DNA of 64,000 nucleotides from Acidimicrobiales bacterium (GCA_029263215.1 JAJCXY010000121.1:1-64000); one strand, 5' to 3'. Shown: positions 28,573-38,154, numbered from the stretch's first letter. The notes: generated by a model from the letters alone, not told the origin. Translations and numbers: made by a program.

Positions 28573-30149
28573 CGAGCGAGGGCTGGCGCCCGCTGGGAAA
28601 ACCCCGCCCCGAGAAGCGAGGAGCCGAGGCCTTCGTGGTCTCGCCCTTCATGCGTCTCGCCCGCGTTCACGCCTTCGGGGCGGCGTCCGATGCCGCTATC
28701 GCGGTCACCCTTGCCGGGTCGATCTTCTTCTCGATCTCCCCCGACGACTCACGCGGCCGCGTCGGCCTCTACCTCCTGCTCACCATGGCCCCTTTCGCGG
28801 TGGTGGCTCCCTTGATCGGGCCCGTCATCGATCGCGTCAAGGGCGGTCGGCGGGTGATGATCATCTCGATGTCGGTCGGGCGCGCCCTGATGGCGTTCTT
28901 CATGATCAGCTATGTGGAGACCCTCTGGCTGTTCCCCATCGCCTTCGCTCTACTGGTGTTCCAGAAGAGCTACTCGGTGGCCAAGAGCGCAGTGGTGCCC
29001 GAACTCGTTCGGTCTGAACAAGACCTCGTGAGCGCCAACAGCCGCCTGGCGCTCATAAGTGCTGTGTCGACCATGGCGGGCGCGTCGGTGTCGGGGATCT
29101 TGTCTCTGATCGGTGGCCCCTCGTTTGCCGCGGCGCTTGCCATGGTGGGGTTCATCGTCACCGCGATCCTCTCCTTCCAACTCACGAAAGTGGTCGTGGC
29201 CGCCGAACCCACAGCCGAACTCGAGAAGGAAGAGCTGCGCGATGCTTCGGTACTCCTCGCCGCGTATGCCACGGCGATCCTCCGAGGCATCGTGGGATTC
29301 GTCACCTTCCTGCTCGCGTTCGAGTTTCGGGGCGGCAAGGACGGCATCGATGTGAGCACGCTCGGCTCGGCGTTCGGTGGTGCCACCGCTACCGCTCGCG
29401 GGATCGACATCACCGGTGATCCTGCCGCGCCGGCATGGCATTTCGGGGTCGTCCTGCTCTGTGCGGGAATCGGTGCCCTCATGGGGGCCAAGACCGCGCC
29501 CGGACTCCGCCTGCACATTCCCGAAGAACGCATGCTGCAAAGCTCGTTGGCCGCGGTCGGACTGGCGGCCCTGTTCGCGGCCTACTCGTCGAACCTGTTC
29601 GGATCGGCGGTGCTCTCGTTCGCTCTCGCCGCGAGCGCGGCCACCGGAAAGCTCGCATTCGACTCCCTTGTGCAAAGAGAGGCTCCAGACGCCAACTACG
29701 GCCGTTCCTTCGCCCGATTCGAGGCGCGCTTCCAGTTCGCGTGGGTGGTGGGCGCATTCATACCCGCCGTCATCCCGTTGAACATCGCGGTCGGGGGCTC
29801 AGCAGTTGCGATCGCCGCCCTGTTCGCTCTGGTCTCCTACGTGCTGGGTCGGCCCGGACGCTCGATGCTCTCGTGGCGGCCGAAAGGGTTCGGCAACGGC
29901 TCGCAAGACAGCCCGCCCCAGCCCGAAGACCCTGCGGAGCAGGTCGACTCCACAGTGGAACTCACACTGGAAGACCTGCGTCCCACCCAACCCCAGGCAC
30001 CAGCCGGAACATCGGAATGGGCCGGAGGATGGGACGATCTCTCGGCGCCTATCGTGTCGTCGATCGATGGTGTGGAAGTCGATCCCACGCCCCCGACCCC
30101 CGAGGTCGAGGAAGGCAGTACCGAGGAGCCTCCGGGGTCAGCCGGGTAG
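28569..30149 (+). CDS. MFS transporter
   Basis: A 526-residue membrane protein with about 12 hydrophobic helices up to residue 430, then a 95-residue acidic, Pro/Glu-rich cytosolic tail. The A-loop-like segment GPVIDRVKGGRRVM between helices 2 and 3 is typical of MFS. The substrate is unknown. The GTG start overlaps the Nudix stop. It is last of the ROK-Nudix-MFS run and its end overlaps the convergent metalloprotease by 12 bases. Confidence 0.85.
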   Translation: MTSEGWRPLGKPRPEKRGAEAFVVSPFMRLARVHAFGAASDAAIAVTLAGSIFFSISPDDSRGRVGLYLLLTMAPFAVVAPLIGPVIDRVKGGRRVMIISMSVGRALMAFFMISYVETLWLFPIAFALLVFQKSYSVAKSAVVPELVRSEQDLVSANSRLALISAVSTMAGASVSGILSLIGGPSFAAALAMVGFIVTAILSFQLTKVVVAAEPTAELEKEELRDASVLLAAYATAILRGIVGFVTFLLAFEFRGGKDGIDVSTLGSAFGGATATARGIDITGDPAAPAWHFGVVLLCAGIGALMGAKTAPGLRLHIPEERMLQSSLAAVGLAALFAAYSSNLFGSAVLSFALAASAATGKLAFDSLVQREAPDANYGRSFARFEARFQFAWVVGAFIPAVIPLNIAVGGSAVAIAALFALVSYVLGRPGRSMLSWRPKGFGNGSQDSPPQPEDPAEQVDSTVELTLEDLRPTQPQAPAGTSEWAGGWDDLSAPIVSSIDGVEVDPTPPTPEVEEGSTEEPPGSAG

Positions 30150-31322
30150 GTCGATCCGCGCCAGCCACAAGCCCGGTGCATCGACCTCAGACGGCGTGGG
30201 CAGGGTGTCGGGGTCGGTGAACAAGCGCTTGAGGCTGGCGACGCCGACCCGCTCGATCACGCCGGCGGCAAAGGCGCTGCCGCGGTCGTACTGGGCTGCA
30301 TCCAGCTCCAATCCCAGGATCCGTTCCACGAATCGATCACTCGAATCCGCCTCCACCCTGCGGCGGCGAAGGGCCTCGGTGAGCATCGGATAGGAGCCGA
30401 TGAGGGTGGAGCCGATGGCGTCCATCACATGGTCGACATAGCCGGTGATCGTGGCCACCAGCGCGGTTAGCTCGGGTTGCAGGGCGGCTTGTTCGGCCGA
30501 TCGCACCGCGCCGAGCACGGTCTCGGGGTCGCCGAGGACCGACTGGATCTCCGAGAGCGCCTCGGGCCCGGCGGAAAGGTTGAACCCACCGAGCTGCTGC
30601 TCGAGGATCGCGGGGTCTCGCTCGAAAGCGCCGGCGTGACGATGGAGCAGGCTGGTGAGCCGCTCACGGACATGAGGAACTCCGAGCACGGTGTGGTGAG
30701 CGACCTCGTGGAGGCAGACCCACAAGCGCAGATCGTCGGCATCGAGCGACCAGTCGCGGCCGAAATCGTCGACATTGCGCAACAGGATCAGCAGGGGGGC
30801 GTCGGGGGGCCGAGGGACGGGGAGATCGTGGCCACCCATCGCCCGCCGGGCCAGGTGACCGACCATCGAGCCGGTGGTCATCCCGAGCATCATCGGACCC
30901 AGCATCTGGCTCAGCCCCGCGAGCATCGACGCCATCGGATCGTCGGCCGGGAGATCATCGGGCGGGGCCAGACCCGCGGCCATCGAATTGGAGAGGGTCT
31001 CGAACAGGGGCCGGTAGTCGTCGATCGTTCGATCGGCCCACTGTGAGCGGTTGCCAACTTCCACCCGCAACGCGCCGGTGCGAGCCACGGGCAGATCGGT
31101 GGCGGCCGCGACATGGAGTTCGGCGACCCTCACCAACTCCTCCACCGCGATGCGATCGGAGGGTTCGATATTGGGTTCGGTCACCCCGTCATTGGCGATG
31201 GTTCTGGCCAACTGGCGCGCTGCATCGGTGGAACCCGAACCCGCTCCTTGAAGCATTCGCATCAGTTCGCCGATGAAAGGAACGTCACCGAATGGGTTGT
31301 CGGGTGGCAGTCCGTCGCTCAT
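30138..31322 (-). CDS. zinc-dependent metalloprotease, DUF2342 family
   Basis: A 394-residue zincin-like protein of the DUF2342 family common in Actinobacteria. The H-E-V-A-H-H motif near residue 210 is the zinc site. The mycobacterial relative (Rv3195) adjoins a PDZ-Lon gene and a UPF0182 gene; those partners occur here 6-9 kb downstream. ATG at 31322 (MSDGLPPDN) is preferred over the frame extension to 31352. No signal peptide. Substrate unknown. Confidence 0.85.
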   Translation of the reverse strand: MSDGLPPDNPFGDVPFIGELMRMLQGAGSGSTDAARQLARTIANDGVTEPNIEPSDRIAVEELVRVAELHVAAATDLPVARTGALRVEVGNRSQWADRTIDDYRPLFETLSNSMAAGLAPPDDLPADDPMASMLAGLSQMLGPMMLGMTTGSMVGHLARRAMGGHDLPVPRPPDAPLLILLRNVDDFGRDWSLDADDLRLWVCLHEVAHHTVLGVPHVRERLTSLLHRHAGAFERDPAILEQQLGGFNLSAGPEALSEIQSVLGDPETVLGAVRSAEQAALQPELTALVATITGYVDHVMDAIGSTLIGSYPMLTEALRRRRVEADSSDRFVERILGLELDAAQYDRGSAFAAGVIERVGVASLKRLFTDPDTLPTPSEVDAPGLWLARIDLPG

Positions 31323-31377
31323 GCGGGCATCGTAGGTGAGTGATGGAAACAATACTCTGCGCCACCAGGCCTACCCG

Positions 31378-32430
31378 ATGACGAAAATCATTGTGACCGG
31401 TGCCGCCGGAGCGGTGGGTAGTCGGGTCGTGCGACGGTTCGCCCGAGAGCCGGGCAAGTTCGATGTGCTGGCCCTCGACAAGGTGTCGATTCCCTCCATG
31501 CCAGGAGTGGATGCCAAGCTGATCGATCTCGGGTGGGGAGATCTCGGGGCGGTGTTCGCGGGGGCCGACTCGATCGTGCATCTCGCCACCACGGTGACCC
31601 CTGATGAGATCGACGCATCGGCCGATGCCCTGGAGCTCGCGATCGTGCAACGCGTCCTCGATGCCGCGGCTGAGGCGGGAGTCGGGCAGGTGGTGGTGTT
31701 GTCGTCGGCGATGGTCTACGGCGCATGGGTGGGTAACCCCGTGCCGCTCACCGAAGATGCAGCCATCCGACCCAACCCCGACTTCGGTTGGGCTGTGGTG
31801 CGGGCGTCGGTGGAGCAGGCCGTCATGGAATGGGGCCACGGCCGCGACGAGGTCGCGGTGGCAGTGCTGCGCCCCACCGCGGTGGTGACCGACGACGACC
31901 TCGGCCAACTGGCGCGCGTCCTGCACACTGCACGCGTCGGCATCACCGCCGACGGAGATCCGCCGGTGCAGTACCTCCACGTCGACGACCTTGCTTCTGC
32001 GGTCACAACCGCTGTCACCAGTCGCCTCGACGGCGTGGCCAACGTGGCCCCCGATGGCTGGATCCCCCCCGATGCGTTGCGTGACCTCGAGGGTCCCAAG
32101 GCCCGCGTCCGGGTGCCCTGGTGGGCAGCGCGGGCTCTTGCTGCGCTCAGGTGGCGGGCCGGTCTCTCACCAGTCCCGCCAGGAGTGGTGCCCTACACGT
32201 CGCATTCCTGGGTGGTGGCCAACGACCGGATGAGGAAGCTGGGTTGGGAGGCCAACTACTCCAACGAGGAGGCGTGGGTGGTCTCTCACGATCCCAGCCC
32301 GCTCGACCGCATCCCTGCCCGTCGCCAACAAGAACTCGCCCTCGCCGCCAGTACGGTGGTCGCGGTCGGCTTGCTGGTGGGACTCGGGTTCCTGATCCGC
32401 CGACTCCGGCGACGACCCCAAGCCGACTAG
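31378..32430 (+). CDS. NAD-dependent epimerase/SDR with C-terminal membrane helix
   Basis: Extended SDR of 350 residues. Rossmann loop VTGAAGAVGS is at 7-16 and a region V-V-L-S-S-A-M-V-Y-G matches strand beta-5 with the catalytic Tyr. The C-terminus (about 320-343) is a hydrophobic helix followed by RRLRRR, so the enzyme is probably anchored facing the cytoplasm. Substrate may be a nucleotide sugar or lipid. The frame opens at 31336, but homology begins at 31378. Confidence 0.82.
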   Translation: MTKIIVTGAAGAVGSRVVRRFAREPGKFDVLALDKVSIPSMPGVDAKLIDLGWGDLGAVFAGADSIVHLATTVTPDEIDASADALELAIVQRVLDAAAEAGVGQVVVLSSAMVYGAWVGNPVPLTEDAAIRPNPDFGWAVVRASVEQAVMEWGHGRDEVAVAVLRPTAVVTDDDLGQLARVLHTARVGITADGDPPVQYLHVDDLASAVTTAVTSRLDGVANVAPDGWIPPDALRDLEGPKARVRVPWWAARALAALRWRAGLSPVPPGVVPYTSHSWVVANDRMRKLGWEANYSNEEAWVVSHDPSPLDRIPARRQQELALAASTVVAVGLLVGLGFLIRRLRRRPQAD

Positions 32431-32431
32431 C

Positions 32432-33571
32432 TCAGCCCTCCGCCGTGCCCGCGCCGAGTTCGACCCGGCAGCTCACCAGCGCTGAATCACGCTGAACGAG
32501 TATGTCGACCCATTCGCCAGGCTCGTGGGTTCGCAGCACGGCCACCATGTGGGCCATCGACTCCACCGACTCTCCCTCGATCTCCACGATCACGTCGTCC
32601 TCCAGCATTCCTCCCCGTTCGGCGGGACTATCGATCCCGACCGATGTGACATAGGACCCCGACGCGGCGTCGTCTCCGAGGGTGTCGCGGGCGGTGACGC
32701 CGATCCGAGGATGATCGAATGTGCCTTCAGCGATGAGCTCGGCGGCGATGTGGGAGGCGAGATCGATGGGTACCACCGCGACGGGTGCACCTTCCTCGGT
32801 GGCAGTGATGATGCCGACCACCGCGCCGGTGTGATCGATGACCGGGCTACCCGGCGGAAGGTCGCCGATGCTGCCATCGAGGGCGAGCAGGCCCACGAGA
32901 TGGTCGCCGTCGATGGCGACTGATGCGGACGCCAGGTTCACCACGAGTTGGCGCCGAGAGTCGCCGTCGGGGTCGAGTAGGGCCACCACGTCGCCCTCAT
33001 CGGCAGGCTCGGCCGCCATCAGGGCCGGAGCGATGACGGCATCGGTCTTCAGCACCGACACGTCGGTCTCGGGGTCATACCCCACCAGTGATGCGGTGGT
33101 GACGACACCGCCGGCAGTGTGGACCAGGACCGACGTTCGACCACCCAGAGCACGGCCGCTGGTGAGGAGGTAACCATCGTCGCGAACCGCGATCGCGCCG
33201 GCGAGGGTGGCTGTGCCCTCCTCTGAACGCACCACGGCGGTGGATCGGCGAGCGGCGAGCGTCACCTCATCGCTCCACTGGTCGGCCGGCGTGACGCGCG
33301 GAGCGACCGACTCGATGGGAACCGCCGCGACCCGCTGGGTGACGATCTGCACATTGGACGACGAACTGCTCACCAGCCAGACGGCCGCTACGAGCAGAGC
33401 CCCACCGCCGGCCGACAAGGTGTTGACCATCCATGGCCTGCGTTTCACCGACGTGGTCTGTCGGGCATCCCAGCTCACCTCGGACGGGTGGCGCCACAAT
33501 CGATCATCGGGTGCCGGTGGTGAACGATGGATCAGATCATCCTCGTCGTACTCCCCGTTGGCCACGGACAT
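32432..33571 (-). CDS. HtrA-like PDZ protein with degenerate protease domain
   Basis: A 379-residue protein: cytosolic N-terminus, one membrane helix (about 50-69), trypsin-like fold (about 100-280) and a C-terminal PDZ domain (about 285-375). Compared with HtrA, the His of the T-N-x-H-V motif is Arg (LLTSGRAL, R140), the Asp is kept (D170 in DPETDVSVL), and the G-N-S-G-G-P loop reads LPPGSP with Pro240 at the nucleophile. It is therefore probably an inactive chaperone or adaptor. Convergent with the SDR gene, one base apart. Confidence 0.8.
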   Translation of the reverse strand: MSVANGEYDEDDLIHRSPPAPDDRLWRHPSEVSWDARQTTSVKRRPWMVNTLSAGGGALLVAAVWLVSSSSSNVQIVTQRVAAVPIESVAPRVTPADQWSDEVTLAARRSTAVVRSEEGTATLAGAIAVRDDGYLLTSGRALGGRTSVLVHTAGGVVTTASLVGYDPETDVSVLKTDAVIAPALMAAEPADEGDVVALLDPDGDSRRQLVVNLASASVAIDGDHLVGLLALDGSIGDLPPGSPVIDHTGAVVGIITATEEGAPVAVVPIDLASHIAAELIAEGTFDHPRIGVTARDTLGDDAASGSYVTSVGIDSPAERGGMLEDDVIVEIEGESVESMAHMVAVLRTHEPGEWVDILVQRDSALVSCRVELGAGTAEG

Positions 33572-33650
33572 CGATCGTACATAGTGTCGGCGAGCTGACG
33601 CGCGCGCCCCCTGTGGTGCGGCGGTGATCGGGCGGCCCTACCATGACCGA

Positions 33651-34115
33651 GTGCTGACGCCGCCTGATGACCACACCTGGTTGGGCCTCACCGACGCGCC
33701 GCTACCGACGGGAGAGGCTGCCGACTGGGCGGTGTTGCCCCACTGTGGAGCGCTGGTTCTCTTCAGCGGCACCGCCCGCGACCACGCTCCGGGCCGGGAG
33801 TCGGTCGAGCGGCTCGAGTACGAGGCCTATGAGGAACACGTGGTTCCGCGGTTCGCCGAGATCGCCGATGAGATGAGGAGACGGTGGCCGGCGCTGGGCC
33901 GAATCGCGCTCCTGCACCGGGTCGGGGTGGTGCCCGTGGGTGAGTCCTCGGTGATCGTCGTGGCGTCGTCGCCCCACCGGCCCGAGTCCTTCGAGGCGGC
34001 CCGATTCGGTATCGACACGCTCAAGGCCACGGTGCCGATCTGGAAGCGCGAAACCTGGGCCGACGGGGAGTCGTGGGGCTTGGAATCCCAACACATCACC
34101 GAGGTGGGCGAGTGA
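33651..34115 (+). CDS. moaE: molybdopterin synthase catalytic subunit
   Basis: MoaE transfers sulfur from MoaD thiocarboxylate to precursor Z to form molybdopterin. The family core is recognisable in HCGALVLFSGTARDH, LEYEAYEEHV, HRVGVVPVGE and KATVPIWKRETW, which includes the catalytic lysines. GTG at 33651 gives 154 residues; an upstream GTG at 33624 is possible. No other moa gene is in the window. Its stop overlaps the next gene by GTGA. Confidence 0.92.
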   Translation: MLTPPDDHTWLGLTDAPLPTGEAADWAVLPHCGALVLFSGTARDHAPGRESVERLEYEAYEEHVVPRFAEIADEMRRRWPALGRIALLHRVGVVPVGESSVIVVASSPHRPESFEAARFGIDTLKATVPIWKRETWADGESWGLESQHITEVGE

Positions 34116-34321
34116 GCAACTCCATAGCTTTCCTCCTCATCCCGGTTGCTGCAGCTGTGGCGGGATCGGTCCTGATCTGGATCTGGACCCGCTCGCGTTC
34201 ACCCCGCCAAACCGGCTTCCATGAGCAACTCCAGGCTCTGGCTCCTGGTGAGGGTTCTCGCCCCGCGACGCAACCGAGCGGTATCGTTCGTCTCGACCCC
34301 TCTCCCGACGAGGAGCGCTGA
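34112..34321 (+). CDS. small single-pass membrane protein
   Basis: A 69-residue protein with one N-terminal helix (SIAFLLIPVAAAVAGSVLIWIW) followed by a basic and then proline-rich tail. Unrecognised. The GTG overlaps the moaE stop, and mreB begins three bases after its stop, so it is translated between the two and could assist MreB at the membrane. That role is a guess. Confidence 0.7.
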   Translation: MSNSIAFLLIPVAAAVAGSVLIWIWTRSRSPRQTGFHEQLQALAPGEGSRPATQPSGIVRLDPSPDEER

Positions 34322-34324
34322 CCC

Positions 34325-35338
34325 CTGGCACGAGATCTCGCGATCGACCTCGGTACGGCGAACACACTCGTGTATGCCCGAGGGGAGGGCATTGTCCTCA
34401 ACGAGCCTTCGGTCATCGCGCTCAACAGTCGGAGCGGCGAGGTGCTCGCCATGGGCCACGAGGCGTGGCAGATGATCGGTCGCACCCCTTCCTACATCGT
34501 TGCGGTCCGTCCCCTGCGGAAGGGGGCCATCACCGATTTCGAAGTCACCCAGCGCATGATCCGACTCCTGCTTCAGAGGGTGGGCGTCAGCCGTCTCAAC
34601 CGTCCACGGGTGGTGATCTGCGTGCCATCGGCCATCACCGCAGTGGAGCGCCGGGCCGTCACCGAGGCGGCAAGGCGCGCCGGGGCCGCCGATGCCCGCC
34701 TGATCGAGCAGCCCGTCGCCGCCGCGATCGGTGCTGAACTGCCGATCAACGAGCCCATCGGCAATATGGTGATCGACATAGGCGGCGGCACCACCGAATC
34801 GGCCCTGATCTCTCTCGGAGGGGTGGTGGCGCTAGAGGCGGTGAGGGTCGGTTCCTTCGATATCGACAACTCGATTCAGGGTTACGTCCGCCGTGAATAC
34901 GGCATCGCGGTGGGTGAACGCACGGCCGAGGAGATCAAGATCGTGCTCGGTTCGGCGGCGCCCACACCCGACGAGGTCAACGCCGAGGTCCGCGGGCGAG
35001 AGCTGATGAGCGGGCTACCGAAGACTGTGGTACTGAAGCCGGCAGAAGTCCGAGAGGCGATCCAAGAGCCCGTTTCGGCGATGGTCGACTCCGTATTGAG
35101 TTGCCTCGCTCAGGCCCCCCCGGAACTTGCTCAGGACCTCATCGTGCAAGGAATCCACCTAGTGGGTGGTGGCGGCTTGCTCAAGGGGATGGACATTCGG
35201 CTCACCGAGGAATCCGATGTGGAAGTGAGGCTCGTGCGCACCCCACTGGAGGCGGTGGTGCTGGGCGCCGGCAAGGTGATTGAGCACTACGAGTCGGTGC
35301 AGGCGATGTTCATGGATGGCGGTACGCACCGTCGTTGA
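34325..35338 (+). CDS. mreB: rod-shape protein MreB, CTG start
   Basis: Actin-like ATPase that guides lateral wall synthesis. Phosphate-1 motif DLGTANTLVY, phosphate-2 VIDIGGGTTE and the adenosine motif HLVGGGGLLKG are all intact in 337 residues. The phosphate-1 motif lies upstream of every in-frame ATG or GTG before it. The only start that includes it is CTG at 34325 (MARDLAIDLG), with GAGGAG about ten bases upstream and no intervening stop. The tail overlaps the HEAT-repeat gene by 29 bases. No mreC/mreD is in the window. Confidence 0.92.
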   Translation: MARDLAIDLGTANTLVYARGEGIVLNEPSVIALNSRSGEVLAMGHEAWQMIGRTPSYIVAVRPLRKGAITDFEVTQRMIRLLLQRVGVSRLNRPRVVICVPSAITAVERRAVTEAARRAGAADARLIEQPVAAAIGAELPINEPIGNMVIDIGGGTTESALISLGGVVALEAVRVGSFDIDNSIQGYVRREYGIAVGERTAEEIKIVLGSAAPTPDEVNAEVRGRELMSGLPKTVVLKPAEVREAIQEPVSAMVDSVLSCLAQAPPELAQDLIVQGIHLVGGGGLLKGMDIRLTEESDVEVRLVRTPLEAVVLGAGKVIEHYESVQAMFMDGGTHRR

Positions 35339-35942
35339 TGGTGTCGGAAGCGGGGCCGAGTAGCTCATCCACGGCATCGCGCACCTGGCGGTCTCGATCG
35401 GTTCGGGCCCGCTCCCATGCGGCATCCACCTCGGGGCCGTCGAAGGCGGCGAGGGCCACCACGGCACGGCGGCGCACGGCGGGCTTGTCTTCGGTGGCAG
35501 CGAGGATCGCGGCCAATCCCGACGGATGACCGAGCGCTCCGAGCGCGGCGACTGAGCTTTCTCGCACGAGAGGATCATCGTGGCCGGAGGCGAGATCGCT
35601 CAGCGTGGCCACGATGGGGTCGGTGGCGTCGCGTTCACCGCACGCCCAGGCTGCGGTTTCGACCACAGTGGGCTCACCATCGTGAAGCAGGTGGTCGATC
35701 GGCGGGGATTCGCGGTCTGAGGAGAGCTCGAGGGCGGTGATTCGGACATGGGGCGACTCATCGACGAGGGCCCGGGCGAGAGTCTCGTCGTTGAGATCGT
35801 CGAGACGGGCCAGCGATCTCAGACCGGCCGCTCGAACCAACGGGTCGGGGTCGGGGAGGCTTCCTCGAGCTCCGGCCGAATCTCCGATGTGACCGGCAAG
35901 ACCGGCGACGCGCCTGCGCTCGAGAGGTGATCGCTCGGTCAT
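35310..35942 (-). CDS. HEAT-repeat protein
   Basis: A 210-residue, all-helical protein with about five HEAT/PBS-lyase-type repeats (PLVRAAGLRSLARL, PHVRITALELSS, PTVVETAAWACGE, PLVRESSVAALGALG, PAVRRRAVVALAAF). These form protein-binding solenoids. The partner is unknown. It runs tail to tail with mreB, overlapping by 29 bases. Confidence 0.8.
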   Translation of the reverse strand: MTERSPLERRRVAGLAGHIGDSAGARGSLPDPDPLVRAAGLRSLARLDDLNDETLARALVDESPHVRITALELSSDRESPPIDHLLHDGEPTVVETAAWACGERDATDPIVATLSDLASGHDDPLVRESSVAALGALGHPSGLAAILAATEDKPAVRRRAVVALAAFDGPEVDAAWERARTDRDRQVRDAVDELLGPASDTINDGAYRHP

Positions 35943-36066
35943 CGCCCGACACTAGCCCCGGTGCAGTCGTCGCGATGGTCCCGGTCCCGCAGCCGGAAAG
36001 ACTCAAGATCGGCTCCCAATGCGCCGACGGGATGGATGTCCTGCAGGGAGTCCAAGGAGCAAACCC

Positions 36067-36504
36067 GTGACCCATATCGTGATCCATGACGACCTCGACG
36101 CGGTGACCCAATACCGCCGATTCGACGAGCAGGGGGATGCGGTCGCATACCTTGAGGAACTGAGAAACACCTCGGGTGTAGACGACGCGAAGCTGTTCAC
36201 CCTCGACGAGGTGAAGTTCGAGGTGAAGCAATACTTCAAGGTCGAGGTGCTCGACTCGATGCATTCATCGATCGACGACCCTGTCCCGGCACCGGTCGTC
36301 GAGTCGCTCCAAAAGCCCGAAGTTCTGCCTACGGCCGAAGACGTCACCTATGTCGAGGCCGCGATGCAGGAACCGATCGAGGCCACCGCAACCGAGGCCA
36401 CTGAATCGGAGATGCCTCCGCCCCCAGTCGGGTTCGAGGATCCGATCGAGGGCGCGGTCCCGAGCGGCGCCAATGACGGACGCCGAGGCTTGTTCGGCCG
36501 CTGA
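36067..36504 (+). CDS. conserved hypothetical protein
   Basis: A 145-residue protein of unknown function. The first 65 residues are a folded-looking alpha/beta segment (THIVIHDDLDAVTQYRRF) and the rest is acidic and Pro/Glu-rich, ending in RRGLFGR. AAGGAG lies nine bases before the GTG at 36067, which fixes the start inside a longer frame. No domain is recognised. Confidence 0.68.
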   Translation: MTHIVIHDDLDAVTQYRRFDEQGDAVAYLEELRNTSGVDDAKLFTLDEVKFEVKQYFKVEVLDSMHSSIDDPVPAPVVESLQKPEVLPTAEDVTYVEAAMQEPIEATATEATESEMPPPPVGFEDPIEGAVPSGANDGRRGLFGR

Positions 36505-36515
36505 TCCCGGCGGGA

Positions 36516-36848
36516 TCAGCTGATTGCCTGCTCCAGCAGGAACCCGAAGCCGAGCACGGTGATACCGACCACCGCAGCCAGAGCGAGCCCGAGCGCCACG
36601 ACGATGCCGCTCAGCACGATCAGGGCACGAAGCCGTTCCCACCACCGCACGTAGGCCTTGCGGCCAACCGCGGGCCGGTCAACCTTCTTGCGAAGCACGC
36701 CGAGCACCCGAAGGGTGTCGAAGACGATGTTGTCGTCGTCATCGTGGTATTCGTGGTCGTGGTCGGTGGGAGTGATGGCGTGAACACCTTCGAGCAGCCT
36801 CGCTCGTCCCATTCGATGCCGCACGCGTCCGTTTGTGGAGCGAGCCAT
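36516..36848 (-). CDS. hypothetical single-pass membrane protein
   Basis: A 110-residue protein with a basic N-terminus (MARSTNGRVRHRMGRARLL), an unusual His/Asp cluster (TDHDHEYHDDDD) and one C-terminal membrane helix (about 78-105). Unrecognised. ATG at 36848 is chosen; the frame extends to 37235 only through the PDZ-Lon gene. Divergent from the PDZ-Lon gene. Confidence 0.6.
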   Translation of the reverse strand: MARSTNGRVRHRMGRARLLEGVHAITPTDHDHEYHDDDDNIVFDTLRVLGVLRKKVDRPAVGRKAYVRWWERLRALIVLSGIVVALGLALAAVVGITVLGFGFLLEQAIS

Positions 36849-36924
36849 GGCAGGCTGAACACCCCATGAAGGCCTTTGGGCCGCCGTGAAAGCCAGTCCC
36901 GCCACGAAAGCGAGCACGAGAACG

Positions 36925-38097
36925 ATGAGTGAGGAGGACACGCCGACACCGATGCTACCGGTGGAACCGACACCGTTGGCGTCGTCGCGCTGGTGGAACG
37001 ACCGGCTCACCCGTTGGATCGGCGGAGCTGTGGCTGTCATCACGGCCCTGATCATCGGGTCGGTGTTCGTGCCGGCCCAATGGCTGGGACGGATCACCCC
37101 TGGCCAGTCTCTGGTCGACGACGGTGCCGTCGCACTCAAGCCAGGATCGGCCCGCAGCACCGCTTCGCGGGTGACGGTGGCCAACCTCGACGTATTCGAA
37201 CCCGAGGGCGAGATCCTGTTCACCACCGTCGCCATCGACGATCAGGTCACGGTGTGGGAATGGGTCGAATCCGAAGTCGACGACGACATCGAACTCCGCA
37301 CCCACGAGTCGGTGTTCGGTACCCGCTCGTCATCGGAACAACGAGAGCGCAATCTGCAGATGATGCAGACCTCCAAGGACTCGGCGATCATCGCCGCCCT
37401 CGAGCGACTGGGTGTCGATGCCGTCGACGAAACGGGGATCGGGTTTGCTTCGGTGGTGGAAGGCGGGCCGGTCGACGGCCTGTTCGAGGTTGGTGAGGTG
37501 ATCGTCGCGATCGACGCCACCCTGATCACGAGCTTCGAGTCCCTTCGGTCGTTCCTCGATCAGGTCGAGCCGGGCGACTCCGCGGTGGTCACCCTCGAGG
37601 ACTCGGTCACGTTCAGTCGACGCGAGGTCGAAATCGTGTTCGGTGAGCACCCCGACGGCATCCCCGGTGGCTTCATCGGGATTGCCGATGTCGTGGTTCG
37701 ATCGAGCGATGTCGATCTACCCTTCGACCTCTCGATCGATTCGGGCACGATCGGCGGGCCCTCGGCCGGGCTGGCCTTCACACTCACGATCATCGACATT
37801 CTCACCGAAGGTGAGCTCACCGGCGGACACAGCGTGGCTGTCACCGGCACGATCTCACCCGCAGGGTCGGTTGGAAATGTGGGAGGCGTTGGCCAAAAAG
37901 CGGCCGCAGCCCACGACGAAGGCGCAGATCTCTTCATCGTGCCGATCGAGAGTCTGGAAGTCGCCCTCGAACACGCCGGCGACATGCCGATCGTGGGTGT
38001 GGCCACCCTCGAAGAGGCTCTGGAAGCACTCGCTGCTCTCGGCGGCCAGACCTCCGAACTCGCGCTCGAGATCCCGGGCGAACCGGTTGCCCAATAG
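36925..38097 (+). CDS. PDZ-Lon (S16) membrane protease, YlbL family
   Basis: Membrane-anchored peptidase of 390 residues: one N-terminal helix (about 33-53), PDZ (about 155-235) and a Lon-type proteolytic domain (about 240-365). The Ser-Lys dyad is intact: S280 in GGPSAGLAF and K325 in GGVGQKAAAA, with the T-G-T-I-S-P-A-G-S-V-G-N-V-G-G-V-G signature between. The mycobacterial relative is Rv3194c. Its substrates are unknown. Start ATG 36925 is preferred; 36886 is possible. Confidence 0.88.
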   Translation: MSEEDTPTPMLPVEPTPLASSRWWNDRLTRWIGGAVAVITALIIGSVFVPAQWLGRITPGQSLVDDGAVALKPGSARSTASRVTVANLDVFEPEGEILFTTVAIDDQVTVWEWVESEVDDDIELRTHESVFGTRSSSEQRERNLQMMQTSKDSAIIAALERLGVDAVDETGIGFASVVEGGPVDGLFEVGEVIVAIDATLITSFESLRSFLDQVEPGDSAVVTLEDSVTFSRREVEIVFGEHPDGIPGGFIGIADVVVRSSDVDLPFDLSIDSGTIGGPSAGLAFTLTIIDILTEGELTGGHSVAVTGTISPAGSVGNVGGVGQKAAAAHDEGADLFIVPIESLEVALEHAGDMPIVGVATLEEALEALAALGGQTSELALEIPGEPVAQ

Positions 38098-38154
38098 TCC
38101 GAGGCGGTGGGGATACTCCATCCGAGCGACCGTCACTCCTACGCTCTTCTGACG

